From Symbiobacterium thermophilum IAM 14863 (lineage in GTDB: Bacteria > Bacillota > Sulfobacillia > Symbiobacteriales > Symbiobacteriaceae), in the NCBI RefSeq assembly GCF_000009905.1, contig NC_006177.1, positions 2,356,001 to 2,420,000 of the forward strand: a stretch of 64,000 nucleotides of DNA. Reading direction: 5' to 3'. A model generated the notes under the pieces. It did no database searches, was not told the DNA's origin, and was given only the letters and a program-made list of their open reading frames with translations. Position 1 is the stretch's first letter. Each line of letters begins with the position of its first letter. The translations under genes were made by a program, and so were the position numbers. Shown piece after piece: positions 24,387 to 33,800 of this stretch.

Positions 24387-26870
24387 TCAGTCCGTGATGG
24401 CGCCGCCTTCCGCGCCGCCTCTCTGGCCCCCCTGCGAACTGTGCACCTCCACCCGTCGAATGAGGCGGTTGTTTTCCGGGCGGGTGTCATCCGGGTAGTC
24501 GATCTCGGCGATGATGTCCCACGTGCCCGCACTCAGGCCAGGGATCGTGCCGGGCTTCAGGGTGCAGCACGGCAACCGGCCGATGGTCACCGCCTGCCAG
24601 CCGCCTGCCGGCGGTGACCCGCCCGCAGCAGGCCGCGCCCAGAGCCGGAGCGGGACCCGGATCTCGGTGCGGCCCAGGTTGTTCTGGTAGCCCAGGTAGA
24701 TGCCCACTTCGAACGGCCGGCCTGCCTCTACGATCTCGGGAACCGCCAGTTCCACCACCGATGGGTCATCCACGATTGCTTGCGCCGGCTGCTGACTGGT
24801 GTAGGGCACCATCAGCACGTTATTGGCCAGGCCGCCCTCCGGCCCGGGCTCGCCCTCCCGCTCGACCACCTCCGCCACCGCCCCTGCGCAGCTCTTTTCA
24901 GCCGTCAGCCCCATCTTCTCCGCTATGGCCCGCGCGACAACCAGCCTGGGGTTGGCCGTGTGCGGCGCGCTGAGCGCGTAGACGGAGGGCAGGTCGATGA
25001 CGCCCACGATCTGGCCCTCGGCGGGATCGCTCCCGGTCAGGGTGACCGTCACCGGCACGGGGTAGGGCTGCTGCGGGGCCAGGTCTCCGGGCAGAGGCGT
25101 CGCCCCGAGGGGGCGGATGGGCTGGCCGCTCTGGTCCGTGAGGTACCACTGGACGGACAGCGGGCCCGGGCAGAGCGCTGAGAGCGTCCGCTCGGTCATC
25201 TCCAGCTGAAGCCGGGGCTGCATGGCGGCCGGCTTGCCCGGCTGAAGCTTCATGGGCTCCGGCGCATCCAGCCACAGCAGGTCGTAGGTCTCCCCAGCCC
25301 GGTAGGCCACCAGCCGGCCGGAGGTTCCGCCGGCGTCTTCGTAGTTGACGCCCACGAGCATGAGGCCGTTGGCGAAGGCGGGGTCCACGCCCACGCCGGA
25401 AACCTGGGAGAAATTGTAGGGGCCCGTGTTGGGCTGCTCGTTGTTCTTGAGCAGGAACAGCCGGTCCGTGGGCGCTTTCCCTTCCGGAGGGATGACCGTC
25501 GGCCGGCCGTCGCCGCCGGCCGGGTTGCCGGTGTCCAGCGCGTAGCTGTAGATGTAGCCGTTCACGTCGCCGAAAATGAGCGCCGCTCGGCTGACCAGGA
25601 CCAGCGGTGCGGTGTTGAGGGAGGCCTTGCGACCGTTCAGCCGGTCCGCGGGGCCGAACTTGCGGTACCACTTCAGTTCGCCGCCGGGACCGAGCGCCAC
25701 GACGGCGCCGTCGGCGCCGGTGGGTCCGTCGCGCAGCCCCACACCGGTGTCGGTGTAGTTGCGGAGGGTGACGTAGAGGTGCGTTTCGGGGCCGTTGGGG
25801 GTCTGGCGGATCTCGATGGCGGGCTCGGTGTTGGTGAAGGCGTTCCTGGCGCCGATGAGGGTGGGCAGGGAGATGGAGTAGCTGGACCAGCCTTCGGGTT
25901 CGCTACCCCGCTCCAGATGGGCACCCCACAATCGGCCGCCTGTATCTAACCAGTACGCGTTGGTACCGTCGGAAGTAAAGTTACCGGCAAAGCCAGAAGA
26001 TCCGTCTACCGTCCAGACACGGTACGGGCGATAATTGTTTTCCCGGTCGAGGGCCAGACGCAACGCCCGCCCACCCTCGAAGCCGTCCGTGCCGAGGACG
26101 AAGCTTGGGTTTTCCCCATGCGGCACTGCTAACACCGCAGATGGCGTGATGAAGCCGCCGAACCCTTCTTCAACCTCCTTGCTCGTCGCTGCTTGATATG
26201 CCTGTCGGTGAACTGACCCGTTAAGCTGATCCAACCCCTGTACGATCCAGACTTTCCCGTGGTTACGGGGGCAGAGGGGCCGTCCTTTCGGCCGGTTCTC
26301 CTCTCCGGGGTAGTTTGGGCGATCAGCCACCACCACAATATCCCTCCCCCGGTCGTGGATGACCAACGGGGATCCCACGATGGGGCAGCCCAGTTCCAGT
26401 TCGGCTGGCCGAGCCCATCCTTCTGTTGTGTGATACGCCCAGAGCCAACCGTAGCCAGTACCAAAGTAGAGAACGCCAGTCTCCGGGCTGTAACTAGGGC
26501 TGGACTGGGGGGCGATAGATGGGCCGGCGGGTGCCCTGTTAAATGGGATTGGAAGTTTGGAAACCGGCTCCTGGATCGGAGAAGCATGCGCGTAAGGTGG
26601 GTGGACCTCGTCCAGTTTCAACTTCCAGAGGTAGTCACCTGCCAGGTGGTATATGACCCCGTCGACCAACACTGGTTGCGTGGCGCTCTCGCCCAACGGC
26701 TGCGTCTCCCAATACGGCGTTAACTCGATCAAACCATACGGATTGATTTCGGTTGACATGCGTTGCGGTGAACCGCCCTTGGTAATCCAATCGCCCGCTG
26801 TCGCCCTGGAACCGGTGGCTACAACGAGCACACAGCCAAGCACAGCCGCTACCCACCGCGGCCACCTCAT
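24387..26870 (-). CDS. Secreted propeller/CARDB-like protein, cassette copy 2
   Basis: An intact 827-residue paralogue of copy 1 with the same architecture: signal peptide (VAAVLGCVLVVATGSRATAG), DWITKGGSPQRMSTE, propeller strands (LYFGTGYGWLWAYHT, LIFGDVNGYIYSYALDTG, VALGPGGELKWYRKFG) and the CARDB-like C-terminus with the Cys pair LPCCTLKPGTIPGL. It is more diverged from copies 1 and 3 along its whole length and lacks their shared 3' flank. It starts 14 bases after the stop of stalk gene 2, so the two are one transcription unit. The 3' end is ~40 bases from IS copy 1. Confidence 0.85.
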   Translation of the reverse strand: MRWPRWVAAVLGCVLVVATGSRATAGDWITKGGSPQRMSTEINPYGLIELTPYWETQPLGESATQPVLVDGVIYHLAGDYLWKLKLDEVHPPYAHASPIQEPVSKLPIPFNRAPAGPSIAPQSSPSYSPETGVLYFGTGYGWLWAYHTTEGWARPAELELGCPIVGSPLVIHDRGRDIVVVADRPNYPGEENRPKGRPLCPRNHGKVWIVQGLDQLNGSVHRQAYQAATSKEVEEGFGGFITPSAVLAVPHGENPSFVLGTDGFEGGRALRLALDRENNYRPYRVWTVDGSSGFAGNFTSDGTNAYWLDTGGRLWGAHLERGSEPEGWSSYSISLPTLIGARNAFTNTEPAIEIRQTPNGPETHLYVTLRNYTDTGVGLRDGPTGADGAVVALGPGGELKWYRKFGPADRLNGRKASLNTAPLVLVSRAALIFGDVNGYIYSYALDTGNPAGGDGRPTVIPPEGKAPTDRLFLLKNNEQPNTGPYNFSQVSGVGVDPAFANGLMLVGVNYEDAGGTSGRLVAYRAGETYDLLWLDAPEPMKLQPGKPAAMQPRLQLEMTERTLSALCPGPLSVQWYLTDQSGQPIRPLGATPLPGDLAPQQPYPVPVTVTLTGSDPAEGQIVGVIDLPSVYALSAPHTANPRLVVARAIAEKMGLTAEKSCAGAVAEVVEREGEPGPEGGLANNVLMVPYTSQQPAQAIVDDPSVVELAVPEIVEAGRPFEVGIYLGYQNNLGRTEIRVPLRLWARPAAGGSPPAGGWQAVTIGRLPCCTLKPGTIPGLSAGTWDIIAEIDYPDDTRPENNRLIRRVEVHSSQGGQRGGAEGGAITD

Positions 26871-26884
26871 ACGCCATTCACCCC

Positions 26885-28069
26885 TTAGTACCGAACCGCT
26901 CGAGTCTCCAGGTACCAGCTCGGGTACTCGAAAAGGGGAAAGAATGGCGTGAAAATGTGAACCTGATAGGTACCTGACATGCTGCCGTCATCACGCCGGA
27001 AAATAGGTTCAGCTCCGACCCAGTAGACCTTCGCTCCCATCTGTTCAGCGATGAAACGGACAGGCACCATCGTCCGATCGTTCCGAATTACGGGTGGTGC
27101 ATCCAGGGGTATTTCCATTCCATCCACGATTGCCGCCGGATGATCAACGGTCAGCACAATAGTCCGTTCTGAGGTGCTGATAGTCTGCTTTTCAAGAAGG
27201 AAGCGATGACCATTAGGAAGGTACGCCTCGGGATCGAATAGGTCGGGATAGTCGTACCCAGGGGCCGGGACAGCTTTCACCACCTCGCGCGTGACAGCGG
27301 GGAAATAGATTGTCACTTGCCGTTTCGCTTGGTCCCACGAAACTTCGGCCCCCATCATCTCGCTAATGAACCTGATTGGTACGCGCACTCTGTTGACAGT
27401 GGTGTCCAGGTAAGCAGGCGTGTCAAACCGCTTCGAGGCATCGCCCTGGTTGAAGTAGACGAAGACGTGGTCTGGACTGCCGTTGCTGGCCCTACCGTCA
27501 TCTCGCCCCAGTCCCGGATGCGACTTGTCCATCCAGTACTCGTATTCGATGCCCCTTTCTTCAGCCAGTTTTTCTTCCTCACTGAGCTCGCGCGTCTCAG
27601 TTATCGACTGGATGGGCTCATACCGACACGGTTTCAGGTAGAGTCGCGACCAGCCAAAGGATCGACCAAACACCCTTGTGATCAGCTGTGTATCCGGGAC
27701 CGGATAAGCAAACACGTACAACGTGGTTCCACAACCCATCTTGTCTTCCCGCCAGAACCAAGGATACTCGTTCGTCCACGCAGGCAGCGGATCCCACACC
27801 CACCAGTCGTACCTGTCATACATGTCCGGGTGCTCCCTGAGGATCCGCTCCACCTCAGCCCGCATCTGTTCAGACATCCCCTCCGGAGGCGGCGGTGGCG
27901 TCCACCCTTCCGGCCAGCCCGGACCGGGCTCGTAGTTTTCAGCCGGATACTCCGCAACCTCCGGCTTCATCTCCTCCGCGGCCCCCGTCCTCACAGGCGT
28001 GTGGAGCAGCAGGGCCGCGAGTACCAAGCAGGCCAACTGCCTGGCGCGGCGTGCGTATCCCCTCTGCAT
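26885..28069 (-). CDS. Secreted stalk-domain protein, cassette copy 2
   Basis: An intact 394-residue member of the family and a good reference copy. Signal peptide (LACLVLAALLLHTPVRTGA), Pro-rich EPGPGWPEGWTPPPPPEGM, WWVWDPLPAWTNEYPWFW, two Cys (KMGCGTT and LKPCRYEP) that may form a disulfide, KSHPGLGRDDG, HVFVYFNQGDASKRFDTPAY, then stalk motif 1 (VRVPIRFISEMMGAEVSWD) and stalk motif 2 (IVDGMEIPLDAPPVIRNDR...VPVRFIAEQMGAKVYW), ending SWYLETRAVRY. ATG 28069 follows GGGGGAGAG. Stalk domains of this type are common on surface and cell-wall proteins of Bacillota; no enzyme active site is seen. Confidence 0.85.
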   Translation of the reverse strand: MQRGYARRARQLACLVLAALLLHTPVRTGAAEEMKPEVAEYPAENYEPGPGWPEGWTPPPPPEGMSEQMRAEVERILREHPDMYDRYDWWVWDPLPAWTNEYPWFWREDKMGCGTTLYVFAYPVPDTQLITRVFGRSFGWSRLYLKPCRYEPIQSITETRELSEEEKLAEERGIEYEYWMDKSHPGLGRDDGRASNGSPDHVFVYFNQGDASKRFDTPAYLDTTVNRVRVPIRFISEMMGAEVSWDQAKRQVTIYFPAVTREVVKAVPAPGYDYPDLFDPEAYLPNGHRFLLEKQTISTSERTIVLTVDHPAAIVDGMEIPLDAPPVIRNDRTMVPVRFIAEQMGAKVYWVGAEPIFRRDDGSMSGTYQVHIFTPFFPLFEYPSWYLETRAVRY

Positions 28070-28164
28070 GTCCCTTGACTCTCCCCCACAAACTGGTTCT
28101 CACATAACCAATACGGATTCCCCTCCGCACAGGTTCTCACACAGCCCCACACGCTCAGCGATGA

Positions 28165-28198
28165 TTGCCAAAAGCGCGACAACCAGGTATACTATACC
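28165..28198 (+). promoter_or_regulatory. Sigma-A-type promoter with overlapping palindromic operator (yeeE genes)
   Basis: TTGCCA (28165-28170), a 17-base spacer and a perfect TATACT (28188-28193). The -10 is embedded in the palindrome GGTATA-C-TATACC (28186-28198), a likely repressor site. Sulfur-transport genes of this type are often controlled by persulfide-sensing ArsR- or CsoR-type repressors (inference). Start codons follow 30 bases downstream. Confidence 0.7.
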
Positions 28199-28223
28199 CC
28201 GTATTGTACTTTCGGAGGGAGTG

Positions 28224-28708
28224 ATGCGTGTGCGGAGTTGGACCTGGTGGCAGGGGGCATCGCGCTCGGTCTCCTCTCCACCCTGGCGATGGTACTCCTC
28301 AAGCCGATGGGCGTCTCGACCGTGTTCCCGTCCAGCCTGGCCATCGCCCTGAAGCCCCTGTTCCCCGGCTTTGTCGAGGCCAACGCGTACTTCCAGACGA
28401 TCCCCCTGTCGATCGGCTGAGAACACATGCTGGTGCTCGGCATCCCGCTCGGGGGATTCCTCGCATACCAGCTCTCCGGCGAAAAGCCGGCGGCCAACAC
28501 GGGCTCCGGCCTGTCGGCGACCAGCCCGCTGACGGCCTTCCGGGGCGGCTTCCTGGTGCTCTTCGGCGCCCGGATGGCCGGCGGCTGCACCACCGGCCAC
28601 GTGCTGAGCGGCATGGCACAGCTCTCGATCGCAGGCTTCCTGTTCGCTGCCGCCGTCTTCGCGGGCGGCATCCCGACGGCCCTGCTGCTCAAGCGGAGGT
28701 GGAGCTAG
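28224..28708 (+). pseudogene. YeeE/YedE family sulfur transporter subunit 1 (frameshift and in-frame TGA)
   Basis: From ATG 28224 (after GGAGGGAG) the protein starts MRVRSWTWWQG; the continuation GGIALGLLSTLAMVLLKPMG is in another frame, consistent with loss of one G in the G run at 28252-28256. The frame then reads to PLSIG, meets TGA at 28418-28420, and continues EHMLVLGIPLGGFLAYQLSG, RMAGGCTTGHVLSG (the conserved Cys-Thr-x-Gly-His pore motif), ending LLLKRRWS. The TGA sits where a Trp (TGG) is expected. Two lesions in ~160 codons make this a pseudogene unless both are sequencing errors. The intact partner starts directly after its TAG. Confidence 0.75.
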
Positions 28709-29278
28709 ATGGAACTGCTCCTGGGTCTCCTCATCGGGACGGCCTTCGGCTTCATCCTGCGCCGCTCCCGGGTCGCGTCCCAGGCCTGCATCCGGGGGGC
28801 GCTGGCCCTCATGGACTTTCACATGCTGAAGCTCCTTCTGACGGCGGTGGGCGTCACGCTGATCCTGGTCTTCCCCCTGAGCACCCTCGGCATCGTCAAC
28901 TTCTCCGTCAAGACGACCTACGTGGTCGGCATCGTCGTCGGCGGGTTGCTCTTCGGAATCGGGATGGCCGTGGCCGGCTTCTGCCCCGGCACGATGCTCG
29001 CGGCGCTGCCCGGCGGCGACAGGCGCTTCTGGTGGGCCGTGGCCGGCGGGTTGGCCGGATCCTTCGCCTACGCGCTCCTCTACGAGCCGCTGCAGCCGCT
29101 CCTGATCGCTCCGCTCAACTTCGGGAAGCTCACGCTCCCCGAGTTGCTCGGCCTCAATCCCGTCGTAACCGGAGTCGGCGCTGGTTTCCTGCTGCTGGCG
29201 GGCGTGGTCCTGCTCGACCGGCTGACCAGGCCGAAGCAGGCGGAGATCCCGGACCTCGCCAAGCTGGGCCACGACTAG
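28709..29278 (+). CDS. YeeE/YedE (DUF6691-type) sulfur transporter subunit 2
   Basis: A 189-residue membrane protein with about five helices and the motif AVAGFCPGTMLAALPGGDRR, whose Cys is the conserved residue that passes thiosulfate or sulfide-level sulfur through TsuA/YeeE-type proteins. In two-gene systems this half pairs with a GGCTTGH-containing half to make a complete transporter; here that partner is broken. The ATG follows immediately after the upstream stop, with AGCGGAGG serving as RBS. Overlapping control by the upstream palindromic promoter is likely. Confidence 0.82.
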   Translation: MELLLGLLIGTAFGFILRRSRVASQACIRGALALMDFHMLKLLLTAVGVTLILVFPLSTLGIVNFSVKTTYVVGIVVGGLLFGIGMAVAGFCPGTMLAALPGGDRRFWWAVAGGLAGSFAYALLYEPLQPLLIAPLNFGKLTLPELLGLNPVVTGVGAGFLLLAGVVLLDRLTRPKQAEIPDLAKLGHD

Positions 29279-29478
29279 CGCCAGAGGGAGGCCCCCAAGC
29301 CAGTTATGAGGGGGTCCCCCAGGCCATTTCCCGTGCGTGGGCCAGTTCCCGTGTGTGGCCACGAGATCAGCGCAACACTGCACGAAAAAAGGGCGCTCAC
29401 GGATGGGCGCGCGGGATCCCGCAGACGCCACCCCAAGACGGGGAACGGCGCCTGCCACATGTATTGCGTCATGATATG
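29279..29478. other. Intergenic stretch with short direct repeats
   Basis: Two 18-base direct repeats, ccatttcccgtgcgtggg and ccagttcccgtgtgtggc, lie at about 29323-29358. Repeated GGCCA/TTCCCGTG blocks of this kind resemble the multiple terminal repeats of IS21-type elements, so this may be an IS end remnant. No coding potential. Confidence 0.35.
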
Positions 29479-29523
29479 ACACCCCGGATCACCCTCCCTT
29501 TCCCGGGAGTTGATCCGGGGTGT
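29479..29523. terminator. Bidirectional terminator between yeeE and jetD
   Basis: ACACCCCGGATCA (29479-29491) pairs perfectly with TGATCCGGGGTGT (29511-29523), between convergent genes; the right arm touches the stop of jetD. Confidence 0.8.
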
Positions 29524-30831
29524 TCACTGTTCCATCAAGTCCTGCGCCAGCACCTCCACCAGCCGCTCCTGGTACGCCGTCACGCCGCCGGTGGCCACGG
29601 CCCTGGCCGTAGGAGCCAGCGGCCCCGTCACCGACAGCAGGGCAGCCCGGTCCGCCTCCGAGAGGGGCTGTCCACCCGGGCCCAGGGCCGCGGCCCGATA
29701 GTCCTCCGGTCCGAACCGCCACAGGCGGAACAGCCCGCCGTACCGAGCGGCCAGTCCCACAGCGATGGTGATGCCGCTCCGGTCGAAATCCCCGCCATAC
29801 CAGATCTCCGTCCCCTCCGCCGCCAGGAGATCCAGCAGGCGAAAGCCGGCGGCGCTCAAGAAACCGCCCGTGCAGATGAGGGTGGCCCGCCGCTCCGGCG
29901 GCGCACCCGCCAGCCGCCTGAGCAGCCACTCAAAGACCGGCGGGTTCTCCACCACATACGCCCGTCCCCGGTGGGCCCTGGCGGCCGACCAGCGCCGCAG
30001 CTCTCCCAGCGTCACGGCCCAGGCGCCGGTGCACGCGGTCATCGCCGCCACCATGGGATGAGATGCCCCCGGCGCAGGCGCCCAGCGCGCCCCGGCCAGG
30101 TGGGCCACCAGGACGGTGGATGACACCTGGTCGGCGCCAAGCCCCGCCTGATCCAGGAGGAACGCCCGGGCCTCGTGAGGCCGCAGCTCCTCCGGGGGAG
30201 GACCGAACCGCTCCCGCAGGGCATGCTCCAGCAGCGCGCCGGCCGGCTCCTTCTCGTCGAAGGCGTGAGGATCGCCGGCGAGACTGGCGGCGAACACCGC
30301 CAGCAGCTCGTGCTCACCGCGGTCGACCGGCAGGCGGGCGAGGGCCGTGCCCACCGCCGCCACCGCCCGTGCAGCCTGCTCGGCATCGGTCCGGTATACC
30401 CGCCGGACCCACCGCGCGCTGGGGCTCTCGCCGGCAACCACCCGCTCAAACCACGCCCGCACCCCGTCCACCGGCGGCAGCGCGTCGCCCACCTGTTTCA
30501 GCCAGGAGGCCCACCGGGAGGCCGCGGCCTCCCTTTCCTGCCGCCGGGTCACGATGGGACCGTACCCTGCCTCCAGCACGTCCAGGAGGCCTGTCCGGAA
30601 CCGGCTCCGGGTGAGGGCTGCGTCCAGGTCCTGCAGGGGCACCAGCACCTGCCCGTCCCGGACGGACACCCGCCCCAGGAGGTTGGCCAGCTCGTCCAGT
30701 TGGGCCGCGCCCAGTGTCAGCCGTACCCGTCCCCGCAGGCCGTCCGCCTCGTAAACCTTCTGCCGGGCCGCGGCCAGGACCGGCTCCAGTCCCGCCTCTC
30801 GCATGGCGGCAAAGGCCTCTCGCGCGCTCAC
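29524..30831 (-). CDS. jetD: Wadjet type II nuclease subunit JetD (TIGR02679/DUF2399)
   Basis: A 435-residue protein matching the TIGR02679 family. The C-terminal DUF2399 is a Toprim-like nuclease domain: ATLICTGGFLSAAGFRLLDL, then EIWYGGDFDRSGITIAVGLA with the metal-binding D-x-D, and RAAALGPGGQPLSEADRAAL. The N-terminal ~200 residues (RVRLTLGAAQLDELANLLGR) match the DUF3323-like part. In Wadjet, JetD cuts circular plasmid DNA once the JetABC SMC motor has reeled it in. Its start overlaps the JetC stop (ATGA). Last gene of the operon. Confidence 0.88.
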   Translation of the reverse strand: MSAREAFAAMREAGLEPVLAAARQKVYEADGLRGRVRLTLGAAQLDELANLLGRVSVRDGQVLVPLQDLDAALTRSRFRTGLLDVLEAGYGPIVTRRQEREAAASRWASWLKQVGDALPPVDGVRAWFERVVAGESPSARWVRRVYRTDAEQAARAVAAVGTALARLPVDRGEHELLAVFAASLAGDPHAFDEKEPAGALLEHALRERFGPPPEELRPHEARAFLLDQAGLGADQVSSTVLVAHLAGARWAPAPGASHPMVAAMTACTGAWAVTLGELRRWSAARAHRGRAYVVENPPVFEWLLRRLAGAPPERRATLICTGGFLSAAGFRLLDLLAAEGTEIWYGGDFDRSGITIAVGLAARYGGLFRLWRFGPEDYRAAALGPGGQPLSEADRAALLSVTGPLAPTARAVATGGVTAYQERLVEVLAQDLMEQ

Positions 30832-33800
30832 GGCTCAGCCCCCTCTCCAGGCTCCGGCCCCAGGTCGGCCAGGGGTTCCCGCGCCACGCTTCCGTTCCAG
30901 AGGATGGGAAACGCGGTGTGCAGGGTGCCCTCCAGGCTCATGCGGTAGGTCATGGCCGCCGACAGGGACTCGCTGTAGGGCAGCTCGTCCGGCGCGGTGA
31001 TGATCCAGCAGAAGCCCAGCTGGGAGAGGAAGTCCAGATAGTTCTTCTGGTTGTTGGCATCGAAGCCGGCAAAGGCTTCGTCCAGAGCCACCAGCCGGGG
31101 CAGGTCGGTCCGGGGCGACGCGTCGTACCGCGCCGCCACGCCTGCCAGCACCGGGACGGCGAGCGCCCAGGCCTTGGCCGACGTGGAGCGCTGGCCGAAG
31201 CCCCGGGTCCGGATGGGCACCGGGGCGCTCGCGCCGGGCATGCGGCTGAGGAGCTGGTACTCATACCAGTTCCGGTAGTCCAGGGCCCGGGCCACCGCCT
31301 CCTGGTAGCCGATCTCCTCTCCGCCGGCCCTGGCGGCCTCCCGCACCCGCTCTACCTCCTCCTTGATCGTGTTCAGCAGGACCTCGCGCTTCTGGTCGTC
31401 CAGCCAGCGGCTGCCCTGCTCCATCTGCTCCAGTTCGTGGGCGATGCGGGCGCCCGGCATCTGGTCGGACGGCAGCAGGCTGAGCCGCAGGCTGAGCTGC
31501 TCGCCGTTGCTGAGCTGCAGGCCCTTCAGCTTCTCGTTGGTCCGCCGGGTGAACTCCCGGGCTGCCCGGATGAGCCGCCGCAGCTCGTCGAGGATCCCCT
31601 GGTAGATGATGTCCTCGTACAGCTTCCGCTGCTCCTCTTCCATCAGCTCCGCGTACTCCCGGGCGCGGGCCTCCAGCCGCTCCCGGAGCTGGGTGGCCGT
31701 CATGGGCACCCGCTCGTGCCGGAACGAGAGGCTGGTGCGCTCAGGGTTCCAGGTGGGAACGTAGTCCCGGAGCAGATCCCGGCAGGCATGGACGACCTCG
31801 TTCAACTCCCCCTGCCGCAGGCTCTTCACCTGCTCCAGGTCTTCCGTCTCCACCAGCCGGGCGAGGCGGTGCATGGTGCTGACCACGCCTTCCCGGTCCA
31901 GCGCCTCCAGGTAGGGCGTGAGCAGGGGGTGCAGCCCAAGCCGCCTGCGCACCTGCTCCAGCCGAAGGCCCAGCTCGCGCCGGAAAGCCTCCTCCTGCGG
32001 CTCCAGCTCGGCGATGCGTCCCTGGGCGGATTCCCGCTGCGCCTCCAGGCGGCCCCGTTGTTCGCTGGCCTGCTTCGCCTCGGCCTGCAGCGCCCTCAGC
32101 CGCTCGAGCGCCCGCTCCAGCCGCTGTTGGCGGGCCCGGAGGTCGGGGTCGGCCAGCCGCTGCTCCAGCGCCTTCACCGCGGCCGCCGCGGCGGCCTGCT
32201 CCTGCCGGATGCGTTCCATGTCCCGCTCCAGGGCGGCCAGGCTCTGCTGGTCCCGCTGCAGCTGCTCCGTCTGGGACCGGTAGTCGGCCGCGCAGCGCAC
32301 GAGCGCCTCAGCATGCGCCGTGAGCCGGCCGATCCTGGCTCCCATGGCGGCGAAGTCCTGCCTGCGCTGCATCAGGCCCTCGTAGTCCAGCCCCGCCGCC
32401 TGGGGCAGATCGGCAGCCACCTGGTGAAAGGCCACCGTTCGGCGACGCACCTCGGCCTCCGCCTGGGCCACCTTCGGCTGTTCGTCCTCCACGGCCTGCC
32501 TGGCTTGCTGCGCCTCCTCCTCCCGCCGCAGGACGTCATCCAGCGCGCGGAACAGCGCCTGCCAGGGGAGGCGGTACAGCGCCTCCAGTTCCGCGTCCAC
32601 GACCTTGACGGCGTCGGCAGCCTCCCGCCGCCGCGCCTCGACCGCGGCCAGTGCGGCCTGTGCCTCCTGCAGCGCCGCGTCAACCTCCCGCAGCCGGCGC
32701 TCCCGGCGGCGGATGCGGTTCTCCTCGCCCAGGTAGCCGGCTTCCTCCTGGACCCAGGGGCCCACCTGCCCCTCTGCCACGCCGTTGCGCCACCGGCCGT
32801 CCGGGGAGACCCAGCGGTCGCCGGTCCCCTCGCCCCAGCCGATGGAGGCCAGTGTAGCCAGCACCGTCGCCGGCGCACCCGGCTCGGGCTCCAGCACCTC
32901 CAGCAGGGACGGGCCCGCCACGGGCCGGGGCAGGATCACGGCATCCGCCACCCGGGCATCGGTTGGCCGGGCCTGGCCGGCGTGAGTCTCGCCCGCGCCG
33001 GATTCAGCCCCGGGCAGGACCAGCAGGTCGAGCCAGCCGGCCTCCAGAATCGCCGTCTCCACCCGGGCCTGCACGTCCTGCGGCACGCCCGGGCGGAACC
33101 GCGCCCAGCGGAAGAGGGGCCGCAGGTCCGGCGCGCCCTGCCGTGCCCGGGCCCGCACCTCCGACCGGGGCGGATCGCCGGCGTCGGCCTCCACTTCCGC
33201 GCGCCGCTCGGCCAACCGGTCCACCCGCAGTTGCGCCGCACGCAGTTCGTCCTCCAGGGATGCGACCCGGGCCTCCAGTTGCCGCTTCCTGTACGCCGCC
33301 AGGTCGCGGATCGGTTCCACCAGTTCATGCACACCGCCGGCCGGCGGCGCCTCCAGGGCCTGCACCCGTGCGGTCAGGCGCGCGACGTCCGTATCGCTGG
33401 GCGCCAGCACGCGGCTCTCCTGCTGCCAGGCGGCGATCTGCAGGATGAGCGACTCGCGCTCCGCCTCTGCACGGTCTTTTGCCGCCTCGAGGGCGTCGGC
33501 GGCCAGACCGGCTCGCCCGCGCAGATCGGCGATGCGCTCCTGCGCGACGGCGAAGGCCAGCTCGGCCTCATCCAGGGCCCTGCGGGCCCTGGCCGCATCC
33601 GCGAAGCCCCGCTGCAGGTCCTCGGCTTCCACCACGAGCCTGGAGTCGGGCCAGGCGCCTTCGACCACGGCGGGCGGATCGTCCACCGCCAGCACCACGA
33701 TGGCCTTCCGGGCTTCCCGCAGTTCGCCGGCCGCCTCGTGCCAGCCCAATCCCTCGGCTTCCCGGGCCAGATTCTCCACCTCAGCGGCCATGGCCCGCCG

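Noticed and set aside
28418-28420. Selenocysteine at the in-frame TGA of the yeeE gene (and of the MocA-like gene at 9470)
   Set aside because: Neither site is a redox Cys position in its family, one fits a mutated Trp codon and the other lies in repeat DNA, and I see no SECIS-like hairpin directly downstream.
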